Shown here: positions 21,202-31,347 of the stretch, piece by piece
Numbering within the stretch: the stretch's first letter is position 1
Layout: each line of letters begins with the position of its first letter
Origin: Lachnospiraceae bacterium
GTDB lineage: Bacteria; Bacillota_A; Clostridia; Lachnospirales; Lachnospiraceae
Direction of reading: 5' to 3'
Length of the DNA: 33,991 nt
NCBI GenBank assembly: GCA_024699595.1
Contig: JAILPG010000195.1
Coordinates: forward strand, 1 to 33,991
Notes under the pieces: generated by a model
Told to the model about the DNA's origin: nothing
Seen by the model: the letters and a program-made list of their open reading frames with translations, nothing else
Database searches by the model: none
Program-made: the position numbers and the translations under genes

Positions 21202-23859
21202 TTAACCTAACTGGCCCTCAAGCACTGTCTCTGCTTCTTTCAGACACTTGTCGATACCCGAAGGGTTCTTGCCTCCGGCCTGGGCCATGTTCGGACGTCC
21301 GCCGCCGCCACCGCCTACGAGGCCTGCTATTCCCTTAATGAGATTTCCGGCATGGGCGCCTTTGCCTATCGCCTCATCCGTAGCCATTGCAAGCAGGTTG
21401 ACCTTGCCGTCAGCTTCAGAAGCGATAACGATCACGCCTTCACCTATCTGGCCTTTAAGCTTGTCGCCAAGATCCCTCAGACCATTCATGTCAACACCCG
21501 GGACCTTTGTGGCAAGAAACTTTACGCCCTTTATCTCCTTAACATCATCCATTACATTTGAAAGAGCACTCTGTGCAGCCTTGCTCTTTAAGGATTCGAT
21601 CTCGCTGTTTAAGGCCTTGATCTCACCCTGCATATGATCCACTCTTTCGAAAACCTTTGCGGGAGTTGTCTTAAGAACTGCCGCAACATTCTTTAATATG
21701 CTCTCCTGCTCTTTATAATGATCGAATACGGCCTTACCGGTAATGGCTTCTATCCTTCTGACTCCGGCAGCGATACCGGATTCCGATAGGATCTTAAAGG
21801 CACTTATTTTTCCTGTTTCGGATACATGGGTTCCTCCGCAGAGCTCTATGGAGAAATCCCCCATCCTTACGACTCTTACGCTCTCACCGTATTTTTCTCC
21901 AAACAGAGCCATTGCACCGGTCTTCTTGGCCTCGTCGATCGACATGATCTCGGTAACAACGGGAAGGTTTTCTGCGATCTTTTCATTGACGATAGCCTCT
22001 ACCTTGTCAAGCTCTTCCTCAGTCATTGCGGAAAAATGCGAGAAGTCGAATCTTAATCTCTCCCCGTTTACAAAGGAGCCTGCCTGCTCCACATGTGTTC
22101 CGAGGACTTCTCTTAAAGCCTTCTGCAGCAGGTGGGTCGCGCTGTGGTTCTTACAGGTGTCGCTTCTGTTAGTCTCATTAACCGAAAGCGTAACCGTATC
22201 ACCGGCCTTGAACATTCCGCTTATCATTTTTCCTATATGACCGGTTTTGTTGCCCACAAGCTTAACGGTATCAAGAACCTCAAATTCTCCATTTTCTGAC
22301 TTTATTATTCCGATATCGGCATTTTGGCCACCCATGGTAGCATAGAAAGGAGTTTTCTCTACCACTATCGTTCCGCTGTCTCCGTCACAGAGAGCATCCA
22401 CTATCTCATCCTCGGTAGTAAGAGCTCTTATAACGGATGAGTCTTCTGTCCTGTCATATCCGACAAATTCCGTAGTGATATTTTTATCTATCTGTTCATA
22501 TACGGTTGCATCAGCACCCATATAATTGGTGACCTTACGTGCCTTTCTTGCTGCATCTTTCTGAGCCTGCATGCACTTTTTAAAGCCTTCCTCATCCACA
22601 TCACAGCTTTTCTCGGAAAGTATCTCCTTGGTAAGGTCAAGAGGGAATCCGTAGGTATCATGAAGCTTGAATGCATCTTCACCCGAAAGCATCTTTGAGC
22701 CTTTCTTCTCCATATCGGCACACATATCGTTAAGGATGGAAAGCCCCTGATCTATTGTCTTATTGAACTTATTTTCTTCCTGTGTGAGAACGTTTAGGAT
22801 GAATTCTCTCTTTTCAAACAGTTCGGGATACCCGTCCTTTGATTCGTTGATAACGGTTTCTGCAAGTTTTGCAAGGAAAGCGCCCTCTATGCCCAGTAAC
22901 CTTCCATGCCTTGATGCACGCCTGATGATACGCCTAAGTACATAGCCTCTTCCCTCGTTTGAAGGCATAACGCCGTCTGATACAAGGAAGGTAGCGGATC
23001 TTATATGATCGGTAATGAGCCTTATCGAAACATCCTTCTTCGCATCTGTCTCATAGGTCACATCCGCAAGTGAGCAGATATGATCCCTGATCGCCTTCAT
23101 CGTATCTATATCAAATACGGAATCAACATCCTGTACTACAACGGCAAGACGCTCAAGGCCCATTCCGGTATCGATGTTCTTGTTCTTAAGCTCCGTGTAG
23201 CCGCCCTTTCCGTCGCCGTCAAACTGCGTAAACACATTGTTCCATACTTCCATGAAACGGTCACAGTCACAGCCTACCTTACAGTCAGGCCTGCCGCAGC
23301 CGTATTTCTCGCCTCTGTCGTAATATATCTCAGAACAGGGACCGCAGGGGCCTGCACCATGCTCCCAGAAATTATCGCATTCTCCCGTTACGGGATCTCT
23401 GTAAAATCTCGTGATCTTTTCGGCGGGAATACCTATCTCTTCATTCCAGATCTTGAAGGCTTCCTCATCCTCACCGTAGATCGAGGGATAGAGCCTTTCG
23501 GGATCCATGCCTATTGTCTCTGTTAAGAATTCCCAGCTCCAGGCTATCGCTTCGTGCTTGAAATAATCTCCGAAGGAAAAGTTTCCGAGCATTTCAAAAA
23601 ACGTAAGATGTCTTGCCGTCTTACCTACATTATCGATATCTCCGGTACGCACGCATTTCTGACAGGTGGTGACCCTCTTTCTCGGAGGGATCTCCTGCCC
23701 GGTAAAATATGGCTTTAAGGGCGCCATACCTGCATTTATGAGAAGGAGTGAATTGTCATTATGCGGAACCAGGGAAAAGCTCTTCATCGCAAGATGATCT
23801 TTGCTCTCAAAAAACTCAAGATACATCCTTCTTAATTCGTTTACGCCGTATTTTTTCAT
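21202..23859 (-). CDS. alaS: Alanyl-tRNA synthetase
   Basis: A full-length 885-residue class II synthetase. The catalytic core starts KKYGVNELRRMYLEFFESK with motif 2 around RHLTFFEMLGNFSFGDYF. The editing domain has the zinc ligands H572-x3-H576 (HSATH) and C674-x3-H678 (CGGTH). The C-terminal C-Ala domain ends in a glycine-rich GLVGGGGGGRPNMAQAGG. It charges tRNA-Ala and clears Ser and Gly errors. It follows asnA by 52 bp, with GCGAGG before the ATG. No T-box leader is present in that gap, so it depends on upstream transcription or an unseen promoter. Confidence 0.98.
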   Translation of the reverse strand: MKKYGVNELRRMYLEFFESKDHLAMKSFSLVPHNDNSLLLINAGMAPLKPYFTGQEIPPRKRVTTCQKCVRTGDIDNVGKTARHLTFFEMLGNFSFGDYFKHEAIAWSWEFLTETIGMDPERLYPSIYGEDEEAFKIWNEEIGIPAEKITRFYRDPVTGECDNFWEHGAGPCGPCSEIYYDRGEKYGCGRPDCKVGCDCDRFMEVWNNVFTQFDGDGKGGYTELKNKNIDTGMGLERLAVVVQDVDSVFDIDTMKAIRDHICSLADVTYETDAKKDVSIRLITDHIRSATFLVSDGVMPSNEGRGYVLRRIIRRASRHGRLLGIEGAFLAKLAETVINESKDGYPELFEKREFILNVLTQEENKFNKTIDQGLSILNDMCADMEKKGSKMLSGEDAFKLHDTYGFPLDLTKEILSEKSCDVDEEGFKKCMQAQKDAARKARKVTNYMGADATVYEQIDKNITTEFVGYDRTEDSSVIRALTTEDEIVDALCDGDSGTIVVEKTPFYATMGGQNADIGIIKSENGEFEVLDTVKLVGNKTGHIGKMISGMFKAGDTVTLSVNETNRSDTCKNHSATHLLQKALREVLGTHVEQAGSFVNGERLRFDFSHFSAMTEEELDKVEAIVNEKIAENLPVVTEIMSIDEAKKTGAMALFGEKYGESVRVVRMGDFSIELCGGTHVSETGKISAFKILSESGIAAGVRRIEAITGKAVFDHYKEQESILKNVAAVLKTTPAKVFERVDHMQGEIKALNSEIESLKSKAAQSALSNVMDDVKEIKGVKFLATKVPGVDMNGLRDLGDKLKGQIGEGVIVIASEADGKVNLLAMATDEAIGKGAHAGNLIKGIAGLVGGGGGGRPNMAQAGGKNPSGIDKCLKEAETVLEGQLG

Positions 23860-23911
23860 CTCATGCCTCGCTTGTTATATATTATGTTAGGGTAAAATCA
23901 CGTCTTATGCA

Positions 23912-24919
23912 TTACAGGATCTCGATCCCGCTCTTTCCAAGTATCTCAAGATCCTCGTCCTTCCATACAGAGCTCTGCACCTCTCCTATATGAGCCCTTC
24001 TTAAGAAGAACATACAGATCCTTGACTGTCCTATTCCGCCGCCGATCGTATATGGGAGCTCCTTATCAAGGATCGATCTCTGGAAAGGAAGCTCCGCCCT
24101 CTCTGTGCAGCCTGCCTTTTGAAGCTGTTCCTTAAGTGAATCCTCATCCACTCTTATACCCATGGAGGAAAGTTCAAGTCCCATGTCAAGCAGTGGATAA
24201 TCTACGATTATATCACCGTTGAGTGCCCAGTCGTCATAGTCTGGAGCCCTGCCGTCATGCGGCTTTCCCGACTTTAACTTATCACCTATCTGCATAAGGA
24301 ATACTGCACCGTACTCCTTTGCTGCAGCTCTCTCCCTCTCCTTACTTGAAAGATCGGGATATCTGTCCTCAAGCTCCTGTGTGGTAACAAACTGAATCTC
24401 ATCCGGAAGCATCCTTGTAATGGTGGGATATCTTGAATTGATGAATACCTCGGTGTTCTTAAGTGCTTCATAGACCTTCTTTACTATCATCTTAAGGGTG
24501 TCTGTATTTCTCTCATCCTTGTATATCACTCTTTCCCAGTCCCATTGGTCCACATAGATGGAGTGAATGTTATCGGTATCCTCATCCCTTCTGATGGCGC
24601 TCATATCGGTATAGAGGCCTTCGCCGTGCTCAAAGCCATATTTCTTAAGAGCCATCCTCTTCCATTTTGCAAGCGAATGAACGATCTCGCAGGCATCATC
24701 ATCCTGCTCCTTTATCCCAAAGGATACGGGTCTTTCCACACCGTTTAGGTTATCGTTAAGACCTGTTCCCGGCTTTACAAACAGCGGTGCCGATACTCTC
24801 GTAAGATTAAGCTCCTTTGCAAGAGCACGCTCAAAATAATCCTTTACCTCCTTGATGGCGATCTCAGTCTCCTTGTAGGTCATGGGACTGACATACCCTT
24901 TTGGTATAAAACAGCTCAT
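23912..24919 (-). CDS. asnA: Aspartate-ammonia ligase (asparagine synthetase A)
   Basis: A 335-residue AsnA, related to class II aspartyl-tRNA synthetases. Recognisable segments are [17 protein letters not shown], the LAKWKRMAL helix, [25 protein letters not shown], and [14 protein letters not shown] (motif 3 ATP site). It makes asparagine from aspartate, ammonia and ATP. GGAGGAG lies before the ATG, and it follows the sensor phosphatase by 15 bp. The family needs ammonia rather than glutamine, which suits an ammonia-rich gut. Confidence 0.97.
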   Translation of the reverse strand: MSCFIPKGYVSPMTYKETEIAIKEVKDYFERALAKELNLTRVSAPLFVKPGTGLNDNLNGVERPVSFGIKEQDDDACEIVHSLAKWKRMALKKYGFEHGEGLYTDMSAIRRDEDTDNIHSIYVDQWDWERVIYKDERNTDTLKMIVKKVYEALKNTEVFINSRYPTITRMLPDEIQFVTTQELEDRYPDLSSKERERAAAKEYGAVFLMQIGDKLKSGKPHDGRAPDYDDWALNGDIIVDYPLLDMGLELSSMGIRVDEDSLKEQLQKAGCTERAELPFQRSILDKELPYTIGGGIGQSRICMFFLRRAHIGEVQSSVWKDEDLEILGKSGIEIL

Positions 24920-24934
24920 AATATTCTCCTCCGA

Positions 24935-26515
24935 TCATTTACCGTTATATTTGAAACAAAGCATTGTGATATCGTCAAACTGAGGTGCATCACCCACAAA
25001 GATGTCTATATCCTCCTTGACCTTGTCAAGGATCTGCTTCGGATCCGTAAGATCTTCACTGTTAAGCGAGGCAACCATCCTCTCGGTACCGAAAAGCTGA
25101 TCAAAAGAATCCGTAGCCTCAGTCACTCCGTCTGTATAGACATACAGTATATCTCCGGGATGCATTTCAAATTCATGCTCTTTAAATTTCATTCCTTCCA
25201 TTGTTGCAACAGCAGGCGAATGTCTGTAGGTCACCAGATCGAAGACTCCGTCTGCACGCTTAAGAGCCGGATGTTCATGACCTGCATTGGCTGCGATCCC
25301 TTTTCCCGTTGAAAGCTCGATTATCGCTATCCAGACTGTCACAAACAGATTCGCATCATTGCCTTCACACAGCTGTTCATTTGCATACGAAAGCACCTCG
25401 GAAGGCGAGCCCTTAAGCTGGGCCCGGTTCTTTATGAGAGTCTTTGCGATCACCATAAACAACGCAGCGGGGACACCCTTTCCTGACACGTCAGCGATAA
25501 CAAGAGCCAAATGATCATCATCCACAAAGAAGAAGTCATAAAAATCACCGCCGACTTCTTTGGCCGGTGTCATCGTCGCATAGATATCAAATTCCTTGCG
25601 GTCAGGAAACGGCGGGAATATCCTCGGCAACATATCGGCCTGTATCTGGGTGGCGACATTGAGCTCAGACTCGATACGGCCTTTCTCTGCAGATATAGCT
25701 GTATTTTCATCTATATAATGCCGGATATCCGTATACATCTTCACAAAGGATTCTGACAGGGTTTCAAGCTCATCACCCGTATGTATTTCAATATCAGGCA
25801 GCTCTTCTTTTTCAAGATCCGAAGTGATGCTCTTTGCAGCCTCATCAAGCTGATGGATCGGGTCTACGATCTGTCTTCTCAACGATCTGTAATACATGGT
25901 TCCTGCAACCATGGTAACAAACAGGATCATAAGGCATATGATCGTCACAAACACTTCAATATTTTTATGTATTCCTGGCGTGGAAAGATCGATGCCCACC
26001 AAAGCGACCGGTTCTCCGCTGCTGTCAAATATCGGATAGAAACCGCAGCATATGTCACCGTAGACTTCATCACGATAGAAGGTTATCTCTTCTATGGGAT
26101 CTTTTCTGAAAACCAAGTCTCTGGTTTCCTTTCCGCCCTCCATATACTGCTCATGCTTTCCGAGCCAGGAATACGGATCTTCCTCGTCAGTCTGCCATAT
26201 ATATACCAGATCATCCTCATAAGGAACAAACACGTAGAAAAGCTGAAGGATTGTATTATCCCTTGTCTCTGTCATGTATTTGAGGATCTCATCATAATAC
26301 TCATCCGGCTCTTTGGTATCTAAATACCCCTGAATGCGGTCACCGTCAATAAAACCGGAGGCCGTATGCAGGAAACCATAGGTATATACACTGTATTCAT
26401 TCATCTTGGTCCGGTAATACCCCATTCCCACGAGAAAACCCGCAAGCATAATGATGATCCCCGAAAACAGAAAGAGACGTATAATGACTTTCCTTTGAAT
26501 ACCATGTTTCTTCAT
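24935..26515 (-). CDS. Membrane sensor phosphatase, SpoIIE/RsbU type (PP2C) with HAMP
   Basis: A 526-residue protein: membrane helix 10-32, an extracytoplasmic Cache-like sensor (33-185), helix 186-208, HAMP linker (209-265), a short coiled coil with ATQIQADMLPRIFP (288-301), and a SpoIIE PP2C domain (305-525). Metal-binding motifs are present: GGDFYDFF (322-329), DVSGKGVPAALFM (342-354), GHEHPAL, and FDDITML at the end. Such proteins usually dephosphorylate an anti-sigma-factor antagonist in response to an outside signal; no partner STAS or RsbW gene is in this window. Its ATG overlaps the acyltransferase stop by 4 bases (ATGA), so the two are coupled. Confidence 0.9.
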   Translation of the reverse strand: MKKHGIQRKVIIRLFLFSGIIIMLAGFLVGMGYYRTKMNEYSVYTYGFLHTASGFIDGDRIQGYLDTKEPDEYYDEILKYMTETRDNTILQLFYVFVPYEDDLVYIWQTDEEDPYSWLGKHEQYMEGGKETRDLVFRKDPIEEITFYRDEVYGDICCGFYPIFDSSGEPVALVGIDLSTPGIHKNIEVFVTIICLMILFVTMVAGTMYYRSLRRQIVDPIHQLDEAAKSITSDLEKEELPDIEIHTGDELETLSESFVKMYTDIRHYIDENTAISAEKGRIESELNVATQIQADMLPRIFPPFPDRKEFDIYATMTPAKEVGGDFYDFFFVDDDHLALVIADVSGKGVPAALFMVIAKTLIKNRAQLKGSPSEVLSYANEQLCEGNDANLFVTVWIAIIELSTGKGIAANAGHEHPALKRADGVFDLVTYRHSPAVATMEGMKFKEHEFEMHPGDILYVYTDGVTEATDSFDQLFGTERMVASLNSEDLTDPKQILDKVKEDIDIFVGDAPQFDDITMLCFKYNGK

Positions 26516-27669
26516 CGGTCTTCCACTTTCTTTTTATTCATGCTCCTCTCCCATAAAAGTGCAAGAGGATAGGTTATCATAAATATGCCAAACGATATTA
26601 GCAGTGTCGGTACTATAGGCAGATCCTGAGTGCCGCGTATGGAATAAAGCAAAACATTTGTGATCATGATGACAAAAAACCAGTGGATCACATATACGCG
26701 GGTGATATTTCCGCTGAGACTTACAACAAACCGTCTGACAGGTTCTTTGAATATCTTCATCAAATAGTAATATACCCCGAGTATTCCAACGGCAAAAACA
26801 GCATAACCAAGGGTATCATACCATAAAGCGTGATAATAACAGTTCTCACAGTAAAGAATTGTTCTTCCGATACCCATCTGGCCGAAGTCGTACGTGCATT
26901 CAAGCAAATAAAATACCACGTACAGTATGAGCGGAACAGGAGCGACGATCTTATAAAACCTGTCCTTGTCGCTTATATGCAGTAAAAGCTTTCCGAACAG
27001 ATACCCGTATATCGGAACAATGAACCAGTTAAGAAGCGGGAAATCAGACATCACATAAAGCCCCGCTCTATCCTCGGTCCCGATGATATGCCCGAGCGCA
27101 ATATTTAAAGCTGCATAGCCCGTATCAAAATGCCTGATAAGCGATCCAAGCACTGACATGAGCGCTGCGATGATAAATATGTACTTATCGGATATCTTTT
27201 TATACTGTAAGAATCCAAATAACAGGAAAAACAGTCCTGCGAACTGAAGCACATCATTTCCGAAAACTTTGTACGGAAGCGGTGTAAGGAATTTATCCGC
27301 ATCACCTGTTATCGCGTATCCGATCATGAACGGAATGAAAAAACGCACTGCATTGAGTACAAATCCGGCAATAAACAGAATGATCCCTCTTAACATCATA
27401 GCCCTGGGTGTGTTTTTCTTCGAATACAGGATGCAGACTCCCATCACAAAAAGGAACATCGGTGCGCCGAAGAACTGTCCGATCACGATATTGAAAAAAA
27501 ACGGTATGGGATCATATATCCGCTTAAGAGGCGTACACTCTATCACAGTATGAACTATGGGAAGACAGAATACCGGGATCGCTCTTGCAAGATCGATCTC
27601 AGGCTGTCTGCCTTTGTTTACCAAGCCTTCATCTATGCAGTTTCGTAGAGTCTTTACGCCTTTTTCCAT
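26512..27669 (-). CDS. Multi-pass membrane acyltransferase (HGSNAT/DUF1624-like)
   Basis: A 385-residue protein with about ten hydrophobic helices. It opens with RQPEIDLARAIPVFCLPIVH (residues 21-40), in which the R/E-IDLARA start and a following His resemble heparan-alpha-glucosaminide N-acetyltransferase-like and acyltransferase-3 proteins that move acyl groups onto extracytoplasmic sugars. The substrate is unknown. A consensus promoter ends about 8 bases before the ATG, leaving almost no leader. No ribosome site is present. It is the first gene of the operon with the SpoIIE-type phosphatase, asnA and possibly alaS. Confidence 0.72.
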   Translation of the reverse strand: MEKGVKTLRNCIDEGLVNKGRQPEIDLARAIPVFCLPIVHTVIECTPLKRIYDPIPFFFNIVIGQFFGAPMFLFVMGVCILYSKKNTPRAMMLRGIILFIAGFVLNAVRFFIPFMIGYAITGDADKFLTPLPYKVFGNDVLQFAGLFFLLFGFLQYKKISDKYIFIIAALMSVLGSLIRHFDTGYAALNIALGHIIGTEDRAGLYVMSDFPLLNWFIVPIYGYLFGKLLLHISDKDRFYKIVAPVPLILYVVFYLLECTYDFGQMGIGRTILYCENCYYHALWYDTLGYAVFAVGILGVYYYLMKIFKEPVRRFVVSLSGNITRVYVIHWFFVIMITNVLLYSIRGTQDLPIVPTLLISFGIFMITYPLALLWERSMNKKKVEDR

Positions 27670-27676
27670 ATCTGTA

Positions 27677-27705
27677 ATTATAATTTATTATAATATGAGT
27701 GTCAA
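27677..27705 (-). promoter_or_regulatory. Consensus promoter abutting the acyltransferase ATG
   Basis: TTGACA (27700-27705), exactly 17 bp, TATAAT (27677-27682). Transcription would begin around 27670-27671, within a base or two of the ATG at 27669. Confidence 0.8.
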
Positions 27706-27726
27706 AAACAGGCCTTGCTCTTTTGC

Positions 27727-29460
27727 TCAGTCAAATTGGCTGTTATAGAGCTTTTCATAGAAGCCTTTCCTTCCTATGAGCTCTTCGTGGCTTCCCTGCT
27801 CTATCACCTTACCGTCCTTCATCACAAGTATGAGATCGGAATTCTTAATGGTTGAAAGCCTGTGCGCTACGATAAAGGTGGTCCTGCCTTCCATAAGCTT
27901 AAGGAACGCATCCTGGATCTTAAGTTCGGTTCTCGTATCGATCGAAGAAGTAGCCTCATCAAGTATTAACATAGGCGGTGGATCAAGCATTATCCTTGTA
28001 ATACAAAGTAACTGCTTCTGACCCTGTGAAAGCTGCCCTCCATCCTCAGAGATAACGGTATCGTAGCCTTTTTCCATCCTTCGGATAAAAGAATGTACAT
28101 GGCATTCCTTGGCGGCTTTTATTATCTCATCCATTGTTGCATCGGGATTTCCGATCCTTATGTTGTCAGCTATCGTGGCATTTCGAAGCCACGTCTCCTG
28201 CAGCACCATTCCGTACTGGCCTCTTAGGCTCTTTCTGGTAACTGCCCTGATATCATGTAAGTCAACGCTGATACTTCCTGAAAGAACATCGTAGAATCTC
28301 ATCAGAAGATTTATGAGTGTTGTCTTTCCACAGCCCGTAGGACCTACGATTGCAATCCTCTGCCCGCTTTTTACCGAGACATTAAGGTTTTCTATAAGGT
28401 TCTTTTCAGGCACGTAGGAAAAATCGACGTTTTCTATCTCTATGTTTCCCGAAGCTTCGGAAAGAACGGCGGCGTCATTAACGTCAGGGGTCTCTTCTTT
28501 TTCCTCCATAAGCTCAAATATCCTGCCTGCACAGGCTATCGCATTCTGAAGCTCCGTGATAACTCCGGTTATCTCGTTAAAAGGCTTGGTATACTGCGTT
28601 GCATAGCTTAGGAAGCATACCAAAGTTCCGATGCTCATGGCGCCCGATATCACAACCGTTGCGCCAAACAGCGTAACTGCAGCATATATCAGGGAATTAA
28701 CAAATCTCGTACAGGGGTTTGTAAGCGAGGAAAAAAAGATTGCCTTAAGCGATGCACCCTTAAGCCTGTCATTGTACTCATCGTAATCCCTAAGGGTCTC
28801 ATCCTCATGGGAATATGCCTTTACGACCTTGATATTGTTAAGGATCTCATTGATGAGTCCGGTCTGGTCGCCTCTTATCTCGCTCTGGGTCTTAAACATC
28901 GAATAGGTCTTTGTGGAGATGAACCTTGCTATAAAGAGAGAAAGCGGCGTCAGAATGATCACTATCAGAGCGATCCTTACATTCATCGACAGCATGAACA
29001 CTACAGTCATAAGTATCGTTACAACACCCGTAAACAGCTGTGTAAAGCCCATGATGAGTCCGTCCGAGAGCTGATCCACATCTGCTATTATCCGGCTAAC
29101 GATCATGCCATGCGGATTGGTGTCAATATATTTCAAGGGAAGCTTCTGGAGCTTTGAAAAAGCATCCTTCCTGATATCCCTTACGACATTAAATGCTATG
29201 CTGTTGTTTATATTGTTCATCGCAAGCTGAAAAACCCCGGAACAAAGAGCGATGACAAGGGCAGCTAAAAGTGCATCCTTAAGATCTGCCATGACAAAGC
29301 CCTTCTCTGATATCACATCTATGGCCTCGGAAACCTTTATCGGAACAAGAAGCGCCATAACGACATTTAGAGTTGCACAGACAATGGATATGACGATCCC
29401 GGGCATATAAGGCTTCAGATATACAAACAGCTTTTTAAGGGAGGTTTTGTTATCCATCAT
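27727..29460 (-). CDS. ABC exporter half-transporter, catalytically complete subunit
   Basis: A 577-residue membrane-ATPase fusion: six helices (about 1-310), then the ATPase. Walker A is GPTGCGKTT; Walker B ends LILDEATSS with the catalytic Glu; the switch His is in VAHR. Its signature is LSQGQ rather than LSGGQ. These are the features of the TM288/BmrC-type half of heterodimeric type IV exporters, so its Walker motifs form the active site with the partner's LSGGQ. Its ATG overlaps the partner's stop by 4 bases. The cargo (drug, lipid or peptide) is unknown. Confidence 0.94.
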   Translation of the reverse strand: MMDNKTSLKKLFVYLKPYMPGIVISIVCATLNVVMALLVPIKVSEAIDVISEKGFVMADLKDALLAALVIALCSGVFQLAMNNINNSIAFNVVRDIRKDAFSKLQKLPLKYIDTNPHGMIVSRIIADVDQLSDGLIMGFTQLFTGVVTILMTVVFMLSMNVRIALIVIILTPLSLFIARFISTKTYSMFKTQSEIRGDQTGLINEILNNIKVVKAYSHEDETLRDYDEYNDRLKGASLKAIFFSSLTNPCTRFVNSLIYAAVTLFGATVVISGAMSIGTLVCFLSYATQYTKPFNEITGVITELQNAIACAGRIFELMEEKEETPDVNDAAVLSEASGNIEIENVDFSYVPEKNLIENLNVSVKSGQRIAIVGPTGCGKTTLINLLMRFYDVLSGSISVDLHDIRAVTRKSLRGQYGMVLQETWLRNATIADNIRIGNPDATMDEIIKAAKECHVHSFIRRMEKGYDTVISEDGGQLSQGQKQLLCITRIMLDPPPMLILDEATSSIDTRTELKIQDAFLKLMEGRTTFIVAHRLSTIKNSDLILVMKDGKVIEQGSHEELIGRKGFYEKLYNSQFD

Positions 29461-31274
29461 GCGCCCTCCCTTTCATATTGTGATTCGTGGATCTCACGGT
29501 ATACGGAACAGTCTTTGAGAAGCTCCTCATGAGTCCCCATGCCTGCCACTTTTCCGTCATCCATTACTATGATCTTATCGGCATGCCTTATCGAGGATGT
29601 TCTCTGTGACACAATGAATACTGCGGGATCATAGTCAAGAGATTTAAGGTTTGTACGAAGCTTCAGATCCGTCGCATAGTCAAGAGCTGATGAGCTGTCA
29701 TCAAATATCAGTATCTCAGGCTTCCTTACAAGGGCGCGTGCTATCGTAAGACGCTGTCTCTGGCCGCCCGAGAGATTCCTTCCCTCCTGCTCCACCATGG
29801 CGTCAATGCCGCCCTTTGATGCAACGACTTCATCAGCAGCAGCAAGCTCTATAGCCTTCATCACATCCTCATCCGATGCAGAAGTGTTGCCCCAGCGTAT
29901 ATTCTGAGCTATAGTTCCTTTAAATAGCGCTGCCTTCTGAAGCACTATTCCGATGCGGCTTCTGAGCAGATCCACCGGAATATCTCTTACATCCTTACCG
30001 CCTACCCTGACGGAACCCTCAGTCACATCATAGAATCTCGGAAGCAGATTTATAATGCTTGTCTTTCCTGAACCGGTTCCTCCGATGATGCCTATGGTCT
30101 CACCTTTTTTAACCTTAAAATCAACATCGGTGATCGCATCATCTCCGTTTTCATTGTATTTAAAGCTGACATGGTCATATTCGACCAGATACTCAGATGT
30201 ATTGCCATCTGTATTATTGTAATCCTCCGGCCTGATCGTTTGCGCAGCCGTTTTTCCTTCATTATTCGACTGTGAAGTTGCGGATATCGAAACAGCATGA
30301 CTGTCCTCTGACAGGCTTTCAACAGGAACTGACGGCACGATCTTAAATACGTCCGCTATCCTGTTTGCGCTTGCAAGAGCTTTATTTATAGTTATTATGA
30401 GGTTTGCAAGCTTTATGAGCTCCACCAGGATCTGTGACATATAGTTATATAAAGCTACCACCTGACCCTGTGTGAGAATGCCGTTGCTTACCTTTATCGC
30501 ACCTGTATATATGAGGAGCACGATAAATACGTTTACGATCACATAGGTAAGAGGATTAAGAAGAGCTGAAAGTCTTCCGGCCTTTACCTGTTCATTTACG
30601 TGACTGTTTATGCTCCCCGTAAAGTTATCTATCTCATCCTCTTCCATGCAGAAGGCCCTGATGACCCTGTTTCCGGAGAGGTTTTCTCCGGTAAGCAGGG
30701 TGATCCTGTCAAGAGCAGCCTGTACCTTTTTAAGCATCGGGATATTTGTCTTCATGATGACAAAGACAGCAATGAACAGAAGGACTATCATGAAAAGGAA
30801 CAAAAGCGCCACCTTTGCATCAATGAGAAAAGCAGCGATCATTGCGCCGAATACGATAAAGGGGGATCTTAAGAAGAGACGCAAAAACATGTTTACGCCG
30901 GTCTGAGCCTGGTTCACATCGCTTGTAAGCCTGGTGATCATTGTGGATGATCCCAGTTCATCAAGCTCTTTATGGGACAGGTTTAAAATATGCCTGAAAA
31001 GATCATGCCTGAGTCCGGTAGCAAAGCCTGTTGCGGCCTTTGCGGAGAAATACTGTGCCGTGACTGCAACCAAAAGTCCGACAACAGCAAGAAAGGCCAT
31101 TAACATGACCTTTCTTATGATAAATCCGGTATTATCTGAGGCTATACCAACATCTATTATCGATGCCACAACTACAGGCACTAACAGTTCAAATACAGCC
31201 TCAAGCATCTTAAAGAGCGGTGCCAAAAAGCACTCAGCCCTGTAGTTCTTAAGATATTTTAAAAGCTCCTTCAT
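29457..31274 (-). CDS. ABC exporter half-transporter, degenerate-site subunit
   Basis: A 605-residue half-transporter, upstream partner of the 577-residue gene. The ATPase has Walker A GGTGSGKTS and a canonical LSGGQRQRL signature, but Walker B reads LIFDDSSS (Asp in place of the catalytic Glu) and the switch region reads VSQR (Gln in place of His), so its own site is degenerate, as in TM287 and BmrD. A Ser/Asn/Thr-rich insert (about 325-365) lengthens the linker between the membrane and ATPase domains. The ATG has AGGA 11 bases upstream, a rather long distance. The transport direction is outward by family. Confidence 0.94.
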   Translation of the reverse strand: MKELLKYLKNYRAECFLAPLFKMLEAVFELLVPVVVASIIDVGIASDNTGFIIRKVMLMAFLAVVGLLVAVTAQYFSAKAATGFATGLRHDLFRHILNLSHKELDELGSSTMITRLTSDVNQAQTGVNMFLRLFLRSPFIVFGAMIAAFLIDAKVALLFLFMIVLLFIAVFVIMKTNIPMLKKVQAALDRITLLTGENLSGNRVIRAFCMEEDEIDNFTGSINSHVNEQVKAGRLSALLNPLTYVIVNVFIVLLIYTGAIKVSNGILTQGQVVALYNYMSQILVELIKLANLIITINKALASANRIADVFKIVPSVPVESLSEDSHAVSISATSQSNNEGKTAAQTIRPEDYNNTDGNTSEYLVEYDHVSFKYNENGDDAITDVDFKVKKGETIGIIGGTGSGKTSIINLLPRFYDVTEGSVRVGGKDVRDIPVDLLRSRIGIVLQKAALFKGTIAQNIRWGNTSASDEDVMKAIELAAADEVVASKGGIDAMVEQEGRNLSGGQRQRLTIARALVRKPEILIFDDSSSALDYATDLKLRTNLKSLDYDPAVFIVSQRTSSIRHADKIIVMDDGKVAGMGTHEELLKDCSVYREIHESQYEREGA

Positions 31275-31347
31275 TTACAGTAAGATCCTGTTTTTCATTT
31301 TATTTCTTAAGACCTGCAAAGTCCTTCCCCTAATATGCTATAAAGCA

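Noticed and set aside
21170..21205. Weak hairpin after alaS
   Set aside because: The stem has two mismatches and overlaps the stop; too weak to call a terminator.
22300..23800. Possible T-box or other riboswitch for alaS
   Set aside because: Only 52 bases separate asnA and alaS, too short, and no T-box sequence is present anywhere upstream.
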